Assembly (NCBI RefSeq): GCF_029542085.1
Contig: NZ_CP107036.1
Span: 2,356,001 to 2,420,000, forward strand
DNA: 64,000 nt
Reading direction: 5' to 3'
Origin: Sphingobacterium sp. ML3W
Lineage (GTDB): Bacteria > Bacteroidota > Bacteroidia > Sphingobacteriales > Sphingobacteriaceae
In this document: piece by piece, positions 47,045-56,743 of the stretch
How the letters are laid out: every line of letters begins with the position of its first letter
How positions within the stretch are numbered: position 1 is the stretch's first letter
Translations under genes and position numbers: made by a program
Notes under the pieces: generated by a model
Told to the model about the DNA's origin: nothing
Databases searched by the model: none
The model's input: only the letters and a program-made list of their open reading frames with translations

Positions 47045-48052
47045 CTAATTTAAGATCCGATAGACCATTTCTTTGAGAATCTCCTCGCTATTGAAATTGC
47101 TGGGCACGTTGACGCCTTTTGATTTTAGGTCAGTCTCTTTGAGGACGTTTAGTACATCAAAAGTTTTCCGACGATTATAATTTCGCGCAGCCAGTTCATA
47201 TTCTTTTAGGAAAAACGGATGCACGCCCAATTCTTTGGCGGCAACAGATTTATCAATCAGGTAATGGTATTTTAGTATTTTAGTAAAGTAGGTCGCGACC
47301 TGTCCAATTACCATCACTAGCGGGTTATTCTTTGGATTTGCCACAAAATAATCTACGATCTGATAGGCCTTCAAGGCATTGCGTTTTGCTAAAGCCGTAT
47401 TGAGCTCAAATACATTGAAATCTTTTGAAATACCAATGTTACGTTCTACATCGTCCATACTTATTTCGTGACTCTTAGGCACATTGAGCATCAGTTTATC
47501 CAGTTCATTGGATACTTTCGCCAGATCATTCCCCAAATAATCCGCGATTAGCGCTGCTGCCTGTGGATGAATGCGCCAGCCTGCATCCTTTAGATAGCCA
47601 CCGATCCAGGGGGCAACTTTATCATCATATAATTTAGCGGCATCGATAACCAATCCGGCTTTTTCAAATACCTTATAAATCTTCTTCCGTTTATCGAATT
47701 TCCCGTGTTTATAGCAAAAAACCAAGATAGTTGTTGGTGTCAGATGTTCAAGGTATTTCGTTAACATTTCCTCCGTGTCCGATTTCCACTTCAGTTCCTG
47801 CGCTTCCTTTATAATAATCACCTGATGGTCGCTCATCATAGGGTATCGTTTTGCCGCATTGACCACTGTGGAGATATCAATATCCTTCCCGTAAAAAACA
47901 GATTGATCAAAGCCTTTTTGAGCATCATTCAGCACAGTAGATTCCAGTGCGTCCGCGATGGTATCAATAAAATAGCTTTCCTCCCCCTGCAGTAGATAGA
48001 CAGGCTTAAAGGATCTGTTCTTTATATCGGATAAGATCGGATTTATATTCAT
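47045..48052 (-). CDS. holA: DNA polymerase III subunit delta
   Basis: A 335-residue clamp-loader subunit. It opens with the delta pattern PVYLLQGEESYFIDTI, where the KPVYLL-GEE beta-strand binds the beta clamp, and continues with the degenerate ATPase fold (RYPMMSDHQVIIIKEAQEL), and the collar domain. It opens the sliding clamp during replication. It stands alone, 190 bp from the divergent HsdR-N-like gene. Confidence 0.9.
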   Translation of the reverse strand: MNINPILSDIKNRSFKPVYLLQGEESYFIDTIADALESTVLNDAQKGFDQSVFYGKDIDISTVVNAAKRYPMMSDHQVIIIKEAQELKWKSDTEEMLTKYLEHLTPTTILVFCYKHGKFDKRKKIYKVFEKAGLVIDAAKLYDDKVAPWIGGYLKDAGWRIHPQAAALIADYLGNDLAKVSNELDKLMLNVPKSHEISMDDVERNIGISKDFNVFELNTALAKRNALKAYQIVDYFVANPKNNPLVMVIGQVATYFTKILKYHYLIDKSVAAKELGVHPFFLKEYELAARNYNRRKTFDVLNVLKETDLKSKGVNVPSNFNSEEILKEMVYRILN

Positions 48053-48230
48053 ATAGGCGAAATTACGATTTTACTATCAAATCCGTAGCAGCCCTGCGAT
48101 TAGAATTCGACTTATTATCCAATCTATTTCGACAAAAAGATCTAACCGACTGATTAAAAGAAATAATTCTAAAAGCGAAAAAAACCAATTGAGAGAATCG
48201 TATGATCTACTTTTTTTGCTAAAATTTTAG

Positions 48231-48238
48231 TATATTTG
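48231..48238 (+). promoter_or_regulatory. TAnnTTTG box three bases before a start codon
   Basis: TATATTTG matches the -7 box of Bacteroidota and ends three bases before the ATG at 48242. It implies a leaderless or near-leaderless message for the HsdR-N-like gene. Confidence 0.4.
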
Positions 48239-48241
48239 TGT

Positions 48242-48703
48242 ATGTTTTCACCGACACCACTCAATTTGCCACCATTCAAAGCCAAAATATCCAAAAAGAA
48301 TAATGCGGTTTATATTTTTGATGAGTTGCGAAAAAAGGAACTGGTATTGACACCGGAGGAATGGGTCAGGCAACATTGGATAAACTATTTGGCATTGATC
48401 AAGAATTATCCAAAGTCGCTGATGAATATTGAGGGTGGATTGAAACTAAACAGCCTACAGCGACGGAGTGATTTACTGATTTATAATAGTGCGGGACAGA
48501 AGGTAGTTTTGGCCGAATTCAAAGCACCGTATATCAAAATCACACAAAAAGTATTCGAACAGATCGCCAATTACAATTCTGTGCATCGGATTCCATACTT
48601 ACTGGTGAGCAATGGCATAAATCATTATTATTGTAAAGTTGACTTTGAGAACGAATCGTATCAGTTTTTAGAAGAACTTCCCGACTATAACGAAATCGGT
48701 TAA
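48242..48703 (+). CDS. Type I restriction HsdR N-terminal domain-like protein
   Basis: A 153-residue protein that consists almost only of a PD-(D/E)xK nuclease-like fold of the HSDR_N_2 type: RRSDLLIYNSAGQKVVLAEFKAP gives the D and the E-x-K, with the QIANYNSVHRIPYLLVSNG helix and strand that follow. It has no helicase or specificity partner nearby, so it is not a restriction enzyme. The family occurs alone in many Bacteroidota, often close to holA. Its role is unknown. Confidence 0.75.
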   Translation: MFSPTPLNLPPFKAKISKKNNAVYIFDELRKKELVLTPEEWVRQHWINYLALIKNYPKSLMNIEGGLKLNSLQRRSDLLIYNSAGQKVVLAEFKAPYIKITQKVFEQIANYNSVHRIPYLLVSNGINHYYCKVDFENESYQFLEELPDYNEIG

Positions 48704-48873
48704 GGACTTCTATTTGAAACGGATAAAGCATAAGCCCTATTATAAAAATGCCTTTCTTTGCTGAAAGAGGCGGTATCGAAAAAATGTAAAGTGGATGTAA
48801 AACATCTTTGCAATTTATTTGATTTTTAAAATATAGTTTTATATTAGTCCTACAGAATAGAAAAAATAAAAAG

Positions 48874-49575
48874 ATGAATATAGATAAAAACGAATTCAGA
48901 AAATATGCAGTAAAGCATCACCGTATTGGAAGTCAACATGTTGACAGTTTTATTGCCCGTACAGAGACTAGCATTCCGACAAATCTTACACCTTACATCG
49001 TTGAGGAGCGTCAATTGAACGTTGCACAGATGGACGTGTTTTCACGTCTGATGATGGATCGTATTATATTTTTGGGAAGCGGTATTGATGACCAAGTGGC
49101 TAATATTATCCAGGCACAATTGTTGTTTTTACAGTCCACAGATGCACAGCGTGACATCCAGATTTACATCAATTCCCCAGGAGGAAGCGTTTATGCAGGT
49201 TTGGGTATCTACGATACGATGCAATATATCACACCGGACGTAGCGACCATCTGTACAGGAATAGCAGCATCTATGGGTGCAGTTCTTCTTGTAGCAGGAG
49301 CAAAAGGCAAGCGTGCTGCATTACGTCACTCACGTGTGATGATTCATCAACCATCTGGCGGCGCTCAAGGGGTTGCGGCAGATATGGAAATCAACTTACG
49401 TGAAATGATGAAATTAAAAGAAGAATTATATACCATTATTTCAGAACACTCCGGACAAACCTATGAGTGGGTAGAAAAATCTTCTGATCGTGACTACTGG
49501 ATGAAAGCCAATGAGGCCAAAGAATTCGGTATGATTGACGAGATTTTACTTCCTAAGAAGGAGATTATTAAATAA
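48874..49575 (+). CDS. clpP: ATP-dependent Clp protease proteolytic subunit
   Basis: A 233-residue serine protease. The triad is complete: S133 in [12 protein letters not shown]158 in VMIHQPSGG and D207 in SSDRDYW, with the spacing S-25-H-49-D of E. coli ClpP. The N-terminal extension before [10 protein letters not shown] (about 35 residues) is moderate and may be processed. It forms a 14-mer chamber fed by ClpX, encoded 2 bp downstream. Confidence 0.97.
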   Translation: MNIDKNEFRKYAVKHHRIGSQHVDSFIARTETSIPTNLTPYIVEERQLNVAQMDVFSRLMMDRIIFLGSGIDDQVANIIQAQLLFLQSTDAQRDIQIYINSPGGSVYAGLGIYDTMQYITPDVATICTGIAASMGAVLLVAGAKGKRAALRHSRVMIHQPSGGAQGVAADMEINLREMMKLKEELYTIISEHSGQTYEWVEKSSDRDYWMKANEAKEFGMIDEILLPKKEIIK

Positions 49576-49577
49576 AG

Positions 49578-50828
49578 ATGGCGAAGAATAACGATAGAGA
49601 CATTCATTGTTCGTTTTGTGGGATAAGCAAAAATGAAGCTCAGATGCTCATTGCTGGAAATGGAGCACACATCTGTGACAGATGTATCCAACAGGCAGGG
49701 GAAATCTTGGCAGAAGAATTAAAACAACGGAAAAGCAAGACATTACAGACTGCATTAAAACTAATACGTCCCCAAGAGATCAAAACACACTTGGATCAGT
49801 ACGTAATCGGTCAGGATGATGCAAAGAAAGTAATTTCTGTCGCTGTTTATAATCACTATAAACGTTTGAATCAAAAAGTGGATAAAGATGAAATTGAAAT
49901 CGAAAAATCCAATTTGATTATCGTGGGTGAGACAGGTACGGGAAAGACATTATTGGCAAAGACCGTTGCCAAAATATTGAACGTCCCTTTCTGTATCGTT
50001 GATGCGACGGTACTAACCGAGGCAGGTTATGTCGGAGAAGATGTGGAGAGTATTTTGACACGCTTGCTTCAAGCTGCAGATTATGATGTTGCTTCGGCGG
50101 AACGTGGTATCATCTATATCGATGAGATTGACAAAATCGCACGTAAGAGCGACAACCCTTCTATCACGAGAGATGTCTCTGGTGAAGGTGTGCAACAGGC
50201 GCTATTAAAGATTTTAGAAGGTACAGTTGTCAACGTACCACCTCAAGGTGGCCGTAAACATCCAGACCAGAAAATGATCGCTGTCAATACCAGCAACATC
50301 CTATTTATCTGTGGTGGTGCATTCGACGGAATCCAAAAGAAAATTGCAAACCGTCTACGCACACAAACCGTGGGGTATAAGATGAATGAAGACGAAGAGG
50401 AAATCGACTTGAACAATCTATACAAGTATATTACACCTCAGGATCTCAAAAATTTTGGATTGATTCCAGAGTTAATTGGACGTCTTCCGGTCTTGACCTA
50501 CTTAAATCCGCTGGATAAAGAAACCTTGTTGAGTATTTTGACAGAGCCAAAAAATGCATTGGTCAAACAATACAAAAAATTATTTGAGTATGAAGGCGTC
50601 GAATTGAAATTTGATACCGAGGTATACACGTTTATTGTAGACAAAGCTGACGAATTTAAACTTGGGGCCAGGGGCTTACGCAGTATATGCGAAGCAATTA
50701 TGCTGGACGCCATGTTTGAAATGCCGTCAATGAAAGAGCAAACGGGACAGAAAAGTTTGGAAATCACCTTGGATTATGCGAAGAAAAAATTCGAAAAATC
50801 CGATCTGAAAAAGCTTAAAGTCGCTTAA
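49578..50828 (+). CDS. clpX: ATP-dependent Clp protease ATP-binding subunit ClpX
   Basis: A 416-residue AAA+ unfoldase. The zinc-binding domain has C11, C14, C33 and C36. The ATPase core shows Walker A (GETGTGKT), Walker B ([11 protein letters not shown]), the [10 protein letters not shown] pore loop and the arginine finger region near ELIGRLPVL. The ClpP-binding loop is expected around the IQKKIANR segment. It is co-transcribed with clpP and followed by a strong terminator. Confidence 0.97.
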   Translation: MAKNNDRDIHCSFCGISKNEAQMLIAGNGAHICDRCIQQAGEILAEELKQRKSKTLQTALKLIRPQEIKTHLDQYVIGQDDAKKVISVAVYNHYKRLNQKVDKDEIEIEKSNLIIVGETGTGKTLLAKTVAKILNVPFCIVDATVLTEAGYVGEDVESILTRLLQAADYDVASAERGIIYIDEIDKIARKSDNPSITRDVSGEGVQQALLKILEGTVVNVPPQGGRKHPDQKMIAVNTSNILFICGGAFDGIQKKIANRLRTQTVGYKMNEDEEEIDLNNLYKYITPQDLKNFGLIPELIGRLPVLTYLNPLDKETLLSILTEPKNALVKQYKKLFEYEGVELKFDTEVYTFIVDKADEFKLGARGLRSICEAIMLDAMFEMPSMKEQTGQKSLEITLDYAKKKFEKSDLKKLKVA

Positions 50829-50863
50829 AAAAAAATCCCGTTCGCTGAACGGGATTTTTTTTT
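50827..50863 (+). terminator. Terminator of clpPX
   Basis: A 17-bp perfect stem (50827-50843 with 50847-50863) with a 3-nt loop; the A and T runs at the ends allow termination in both directions. Its first base is in the clpX stop codon. Confidence 0.92.
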
Positions 50864-51073
50864 ACCCCTTGCGTTTAAACTGGTTCCTCTTGATGCTGGT
50901 TCGCCTCATGAATGCTATCCAACAACATATTATTGAAAGAATTTAATGGATAAAAGTGCTTAAAACAAGCTAAAGTATAATAAAAAAAGAATTAAAAATC
51001 TTATATTACAATAATAACATAGCCATAACGGAATGTTGACAGACCGATAAGAGATTAGTGAAATTAAAATTTA

Positions 51074-51904
51074 ATGACTATGACAAAGAAAACTACAAAA
51101 AATACTGTAAATAGCCCGATAACACCAGGTTTAAAAACCAAAGAAGAAATCGTGAACAACTGGCTTCCACGTTATACAGGAAGACCTTTGGAAGAGTTTG
51201 GAGAGTATATCCTATTAACAAATTTTTCAAAATATATTCATCTATTTTCGGAAATGCATGACAATACCCCTATCTACGGAGAAGACAAACCTATGCAATC
51301 AGTGACCGCTGGAGGTATTACCATTATCAATTTTGGAATGGGTAGTCCGATGGCCGCAACGATAATGGACCTATTATCCGCCATTGCCCCTAAGGCCGTG
51401 CTATTTTTGGGCAAAACTGGAGGAATTAAGAAAAAGATTCCTGTAGGAGAATTGATCCTCCCTATCGCAGCGATCCGTGGCGAGGGAACATCAAATGATT
51501 ACTTTCCCCCCGAAGTACCCTCATTACCTGCATTTGCTATGCAAAAAGCGATCTCTACGACAATCCGTGACCATCAACGGGACTATTGGACAGGGACCGT
51601 CTACACCACCAATAGACGCGTATGGGAGCACGACAAGGCATTCAAAAAGTACCTGAAATCAATTCGGGCCATGTGTGTCGATATGGAAACAGCAACAATA
51701 TTCAGTGTCGGTTTTGCGAACAAGATCCCGACAGGTGCTTTGCTGTTAGTTTCCGATCAACCGATGGTCCCTGAAGGAGTAAAAACGTCTGTAAGTGATG
51801 TCACGGTTACAGCGAAATATGTAGAAGCACATATCAGTATCGGTATTGATGCCCTAAAACAACTTATCAATAACGGACTGACTGTAAAACACCTTAAATT
51901 TTAA
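51074..51904 (+). CDS. amn: AMP nucleosidase, short Bacteroidota type
   Basis: A 276-residue enzyme related to the C-terminal half of E. coli Amn. The nucleoside phosphorylase fold is seen in NFGMGSPMAATIMDLL, the FLGKTGGIKKKI phosphate-binding loop, DMETATIFSVGF (ribose-binding M-E) and LLLVSDQPM. It cleaves AMP to adenine and ribose 5-phosphate. The E. coli N-terminal domain is absent, as is usual in this phylum. Starts at 51074 or 51080 are both possible. It is a single gene. Confidence 0.85.
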   Translation: MTMTKKTTKNTVNSPITPGLKTKEEIVNNWLPRYTGRPLEEFGEYILLTNFSKYIHLFSEMHDNTPIYGEDKPMQSVTAGGITIINFGMGSPMAATIMDLLSAIAPKAVLFLGKTGGIKKKIPVGELILPIAAIRGEGTSNDYFPPEVPSLPAFAMQKAISTTIRDHQRDYWTGTVYTTNRRVWEHDKAFKKYLKSIRAMCVDMETATIFSVGFANKIPTGALLLVSDQPMVPEGVKTSVSDVTVTAKYVEAHISIGIDALKQLINNGLTVKHLKF

Positions 51905-51993
51905 GGGATTGATACGATAAGAAAACCGATACTGAAGTTCACTTAAAAAGGTGGACAAAGTTAAAAAATTAGATGCGTGATGAGTCCGATATG

Positions 51994-52034
51994 AGATATG
52001 CCCCAAATAGTGTCTAACTTTTTGGGGTATATCT
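51994..52034. mobile_element. Possible remnant of an IS3-family end
   Basis: TGTCTAACTTTTTGGGG at 52011-52027 matches, from memory, the kind of terminal inverted repeat seen at IS3/IS150-type elements (TG start, CCCCAAAAAGTTAGACA in reverse). It is part of a 14-bp hairpin (51994-52007 with 52021-52034). No transposase or second end is in the window. The rest of 51905-52353 holds no gene. Confidence 0.25.
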
Positions 52035-52253
52035 ATGTATTATTGGGCTCATTTTTTTGACGAAGTTTTTTATTCCACCCCCTCCTTCTAGTCCATTCGG
52101 ACTGCCTACAGCTTGTCTATTTTGGTCGATTATGGTTCGCTCAATAAACCAATGATACTAAATGCTTACTACCTACTGAAAACTAGACATTAAAAACTAA
52201 TACATAGAATACTTGATTATTAATTGAGCGATTATTAACTATAAATTGAAACG

Positions 52254-52267
52254 TTAACAAATGTTAA
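52254..52267. promoter_or_regulatory. Palindrome upstream of RND operon 3
   Basis: TTAACAAATGTTAA is a perfect 6+2+6 palindrome 86 bp before the adaptor start. Its arms resemble the TTAAC/GTTAA sites of system 1 but with one extra central base, so cross-binding is not certain. Confidence 0.3.
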
Positions 52268-52353
52268 TTTACACAATAATTAAACTATTTGGCGTTATAT
52301 CTTGTATTAGTAACATTACAAAAGCACATATATCAAAAATTTAATCAAGTATT

Positions 52354-53517
52354 GTGAAGAAAAAAACATTATCTATTTTCAGCGTATCCTTATTGATTTG
52401 TTCAGTCTTAGCCACCCAGGTAAGTTGTTCTTCAAGCTCTTCCAAAGAAAATAATACCAATGAAAAACCTGTAGCTTTGCCCTTTTATACGGTTGTAAAA
52501 TCTGATGCCACCACGATCAAGGACTATCTAGGTACCATTGAGGGAAAAGTGAATGTAGAGGTCCGTCCCCAGGTTGAGGGATTACTGCAAGAAATCTATG
52601 TCGATGAAGGTTCTTTTGTACAAAAAGGGCAAAAGTTGTTCAAAGTAGATCCTTCTACCTATCAGGAAAATTTAAACAACATGGTAGCCACGGAACAGGT
52701 TGCGCGGGCCAAACTTAAAAATGCGCAATTAGAAGTCGACCGTCTGAAACCGTTGGTTCAAAATGACGTCATTTCAGATGTAAAACTGGCATCAGCCAAA
52801 TCTGACTATCAAGTTGCAAAGGCAACCCTAGATCAGGCCAGTGCCGCTGTACGTTCCGCACAGATCAGTAAAGACTTTACGATCATTACAGCACCTGTAA
52901 GCGGATATATTGGGCGTATTCCTAAGCGTATTGGAAATCTAGTTTCCAAAGGTGACAAAGAACCCCTCACTTACCTTTCCGATATACAAGAAGTCTATGT
53001 TTATTTCTCCATGAATGAATCCGACTTCCTCTACTTCTCAAAAGCACAGGCGAAAAAAGACAGTATTGAGGGTAAGAAATACAACCAGAATCAAAAACTG
53101 GTATTTCCTCAAGTAACACTGGTTCTCGCCGACGGCGAAGAATATGCGAAAAAAGGGATTGTCGATGCTGTCAATGGGCAGATAAACAGAACCACAGGGG
53201 CAATTTCTCTGCGTGCAACTTTCCAAAACCAAGACAATATTTTACGTTCGGGAAGTAGTGGTACACTAAAAATTGCAGAAGTAAAAAAAGACGTCCTACA
53301 GATCCCTCAGATTGCCATCAATGAATTACAGGACAAAACTTTTGTCTATATATTGGATCAAAACAATAAAGCACAACGCCGTAATATTCATCTTTCAGGC
53401 AAGAGCAAAGGCAATTATATCGTAGACTCAGGTCTCAAGGAAAACGACCGTGTCATTACCAGTGGATTTGACAAACTGACCGATGGTTCGGCCGTTACCC
53501 CTATTCCTCAGAAATAA
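52354..53517 (+). CDS. RND efflux periplasmic adaptor lipoprotein (system 3)
   Basis: A 387-residue AcrA-like adaptor starting at GTG. The lipobox is TQVSC followed by a serine run. The lipoyl halves (EVRPQVEGLLQEIYVDEGSF and ITAPVSGYIGRIPKRIG), the hairpin and the final DRVITSGFDKLTDG are all present. It differs from system 1 and 2 adaptors by a longer loop at ESDFLYFSKAQAKKDSIEGK. No regulator gene is adjacent. The pump gene follows by 73 bp. Confidence 0.9.
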   Translation: MKKKTLSIFSVSLLICSVLATQVSCSSSSSKENNTNEKPVALPFYTVVKSDATTIKDYLGTIEGKVNVEVRPQVEGLLQEIYVDEGSFVQKGQKLFKVDPSTYQENLNNMVATEQVARAKLKNAQLEVDRLKPLVQNDVISDVKLASAKSDYQVAKATLDQASAAVRSAQISKDFTIITAPVSGYIGRIPKRIGNLVSKGDKEPLTYLSDIQEVYVYFSMNESDFLYFSKAQAKKDSIEGKKYNQNQKLVFPQVTLVLADGEEYAKKGIVDAVNGQINRTTGAISLRATFQNQDNILRSGSSGTLKIAEVKKDVLQIPQIAINELQDKTFVYILDQNNKAQRRNIHLSGKSKGNYIVDSGLKENDRVITSGFDKLTDGSAVTPIPQK

Positions 53518-53590
53518 TTATCGCACATTTTTACATCGCTGTGGTAACCTATTTTCAGGTTTGCCTGAGCTATGTCTAAAATTCTAATAT

Positions 53591-56500
53591 ATGTTAAAAA
53601 CCTTTATAAACAGGCCCGTTTTAGCCACGGTCATTTCTATCATTTTAGTCATATTGGGCTTGGTGGGATTAAAGCTGCTCCCTGTATCCCGATTTCCAGA
53701 AATCGCCCCCCCCAGTGTACTTGTATCACTGAGTTACCCTGGCGCAAATGCTGAAACGGTAGCAAAAAGTGTTTTATTACCTATTGAGGAGGCCATTAAT
53801 GGTGTGGAAGATATGACCTATATCAAATCGTCTGCTTCCAACTCCGGTTCGGGTAGTGTGTCCGTCTATTTTAAGACCGGAACAAATCCGGACATTGCCT
53901 CAGTCAATGTGCAGACCCGTATCTCCAAAGCGATCAGTTCTATTCCAGCTGAAGTAAATGAAGCTGGGATTACCGTCATGCCACGCCAGACTGGGGTTAT
54001 CATGACCATTAATCTTTACTCGGATCATCAAGATAAGGCCTACGATGAAACCTTTTTACAGGCTTACGCACAGATCAATCTTATGCGTCCTTTATTACGT
54101 GTAGATGGTGTAGCACAAGTGTCACGGCTCGGAGCAAGGGATTATGCCATGCGGCTTTGGCTGAATCCAGAAAAGTTGGCCCTTTATAATCTGGTTCCCC
54201 AGGATATCATGAATGCTATCAAAGACCAAAACTTTGAGATAGCCCCAGGTAAATTTGGTGAAACTTCCGATGAGGCATTTGAAACGGTCATTCGGCACAA
54301 AGGACGCTTTACCACACCCGAAGAATTTCAGGGTATCGTCATCAAGACAAACAATGATGGTTCAGTGCTATACCTCAAAGATGTTGCACGCGTAGAATTT
54401 GGTGCAACAAATCTCAGTAGCGACAATAAGGTCAATGGTCATCCCGGACTGACACTCAATCTGACGCAAACCAGCGGCTCCAATGCCCATGATATTGATA
54501 TCGCTGTCCGGAAAGTACTCGAAGAACAGGCCAAGACATTCCCAAAAGGATTGCATTATGAAGTGACTTATTCCGTACGTGACCAAATTGATGAATCCAT
54601 CAGCCAGGTTGAACACACTCTTTTCGAAGCATTTATTTTGGTCTTTATCATTGTTTTCATTTTCTTACAGGACTTTAGATCGACCTTAATTCCAGCGATT
54701 GCTATACCTGTTTCGTTGATAGGTACCTTCTTTTTCCTCCAGCTCTTTGGCTTCTCGCTCAATGTATTGACCATGTTTGCCCTTGTATTGGCCATCGGTA
54801 TTGTTGTCGATGATGCCATTGTTGTTGTAGAGGCCATCCATGAAAAGATGCATAGTACGGGGTTAAAAGCTAGAGCGGCGACATTGTCGACCATGTCAGA
54901 AATTACCGGTGCAATCCTCTCTATTACCATGGTCATGGCAGCGGTATTTTTGCCTGTTGGTTTTATGGAGGGCCCAGCGGGTATCTTTTATCGACAATTT
55001 GCTTACACGCTGGCGACAGCGATCCTAATTTCAGCTTTAAATGCCTTGACATTGAGTCCCGCCCTATGTACATTATTGCTCAAAGCCCCCAAGCAACAAA
55101 AGGAAGAAGAAGCTAAATCAAGAATCAACCAATTTAAGGATCGTTTCTTTAAAGCATTCAATACTTCTTTTGATCGCCTGACCACCCGATACGTATCTAT
55201 TGTCCAGTTGTTGATCAATCATAAAAAAATAGCTTGGATAGGCCTGGTATTGATTACTGCGATCGGAGTCATTTTAATGATCAAAACACCAAAGAGTTTT
55301 ATACCAACCGAAGACGATGGTTTCATCACCTATAACATTGCGCTTCCCCCCGGGGCTTCATTAAGCCGTACGACAGAAGTACTCCATCGTGCAGACAGTA
55401 TATTGAAAAAAAGAAAAGATATCGAGGGCATGACGACAGTCTCTGGTTTCAATGCACTGGATGGTAGTTCAAGTCCAGCCTTTGCCGCAGGATATATTAC
55501 ACTTAAACCACATGCCAAACGCAAGCACATCAAAAACATTAATGCCTTTATGGATACAATCAGGAATGACCTCGCACAAATAAATGAGGCCACATTTACT
55601 GTATTTCCCAGACCTACAGTACAGGGATTTGGTGATTTTGCCGGTATAGAGATGGTTCTTCAAGATCGCATGGGTGGCGACGTAAGAGACTTTAATACCA
55701 TTGCAGACACCTTTATCAGCCAGCTGAATACCCGTCCGGAAATCCGTAGTGCTTACACCAGTTTTAAATCCAATTTCCCGCAATACGAGGTGAACATCGA
55801 TGCTGTCAAGGCAAAATCACTCGGTGTTGAAATCAAAGACTTAATGTCCACCATACGCTCCTATTTTGCACGGGTGCAAGCCAGTGACTTTAATCGTTTT
55901 GGCCGCCAATACCGCGTGTATGTACAGTCCGATTTTGATTTCCGCAAAGATCCAGCGTCTTTCAATTCGATTTTCGTGCGAAACAACAAAGGCGAGATGG
56001 TGCCCATCAATACCGTTCTGACACTGGAAAAAACTGTCGGCCCCGAAACCATTACCCGTTACAATCTATACAATGCAATTTCCGTCAATATCACTCCAGC
56101 AGAAGGCTATAGTACTGACGATGCCATGCAGGCTATCCAAAAGCTAGCCGACGAAAAACTACCCGGAAACTATGGCTTTGAATGGACTGGTATGAGCTAT
56201 GAAGAAAGCCAATCTGGATCCCAAACTATCCTGATTTTCGTCTTGAGTATCCTATTTGTGTACTTTTTACTCTCCGCACAGTACGAAAGCTATATTCTTC
56301 CCTGGGCGGTTTTGCTCTCCATACCTGTTGGTCTGATCGGCGTTTTTTCAGTCATCAACCTTGTCGGTCTACAGAACAACATCTATGTACAGGTTGGATT
56401 GATCATGCTGATCGGTCTACTGGCTAAAAATGCGATCCTAATAGTCGAATTTGCCGTACAGGAACGCAAAAATGGAAAAACTATCGTGGAAGCTGCCATC

Positions 56501-56743
56501 AGCGGTTCAAAGCTAAGGTTAAGGCCAATCCTAATGACCAGTCTTGCCTTCGTTGCTGGCCTAGTTCCACTGATGTGGACTGTTGGCCCTTCGGCTATCG
56601 GCAATCACTCCATCAGCTTCAGTGCAGCAGGTGGTATGCTATTGGGAGTTGCCTTTGGCATCTTTATTATTCCGGTACTCTTTGTTGTCTTCAAGGGTCT
56701 GGATGAAAAACTACAGGATAAACTAGCTAAAGAAGAAGAATGA
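53591..56743 (+). CDS. RND multidrug efflux pump, HAE1 family (system 3)
   Basis: A 1050-residue AcrB-type pump with the start MLKTFINRPVLATVIS, DD in GIVVDDAIVVVEAIHE, and the lysine in LAKNAILIVEFAV. The two periplasmic porter loops are complete and pseudo-symmetric. It overlaps the outer-membrane factor gene by 4 bp (ATGA). It is a paralogue of the pumps at 11.9 and 21.1 kb, and the periplasmic loops again vary most. Confidence 0.95.
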   Translation: MLKTFINRPVLATVISIILVILGLVGLKLLPVSRFPEIAPPSVLVSLSYPGANAETVAKSVLLPIEEAINGVEDMTYIKSSASNSGSGSVSVYFKTGTNPDIASVNVQTRISKAISSIPAEVNEAGITVMPRQTGVIMTINLYSDHQDKAYDETFLQAYAQINLMRPLLRVDGVAQVSRLGARDYAMRLWLNPEKLALYNLVPQDIMNAIKDQNFEIAPGKFGETSDEAFETVIRHKGRFTTPEEFQGIVIKTNNDGSVLYLKDVARVEFGATNLSSDNKVNGHPGLTLNLTQTSGSNAHDIDIAVRKVLEEQAKTFPKGLHYEVTYSVRDQIDESISQVEHTLFEAFILVFIIVFIFLQDFRSTLIPAIAIPVSLIGTFFFLQLFGFSLNVLTMFALVLAIGIVVDDAIVVVEAIHEKMHSTGLKARAATLSTMSEITGAILSITMVMAAVFLPVGFMEGPAGIFYRQFAYTLATAILISALNALTLSPALCTLLLKAPKQQKEEEAKSRINQFKDRFFKAFNTSFDRLTTRYVSIVQLLINHKKIAWIGLVLITAIGVILMIKTPKSFIPTEDDGFITYNIALPPGASLSRTTEVLHRADSILKKRKDIEGMTTVSGFNALDGSSSPAFAAGYITLKPHAKRKHIKNINAFMDTIRNDLAQINEATFTVFPRPTVQGFGDFAGIEMVLQDRMGGDVRDFNTIADTFISQLNTRPEIRSAYTSFKSNFPQYEVNIDAVKAKSLGVEIKDLMSTIRSYFARVQASDFNRFGRQYRVYVQSDFDFRKDPASFNSIFVRNNKGEMVPINTVLTLEKTVGPETITRYNLYNAISVNITPAEGYSTDDAMQAIQKLADEKLPGNYGFEWTGMSYEESQSGSQTILIFVLSILFVYFLLSAQYESYILPWAVLLSIPVGLIGVFSVINLVGLQNNIYVQVGLIMLIGLLAKNAILIVEFAVQERKNGKTIVEAAISGSKLRLRPILMTSLAFVAGLVPLMWTVGPSAIGNHSISFSAAGGMLLGVAFGIFIIPVLFVVFKGLDEKLQDKLAKEEE

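Noticed and set aside
49494..49575. Possible loss of the catalytic Asp in ClpP
   Set aside because: On aligning by spacing, D207 in DRDYW takes the catalytic position; the triad is intact.
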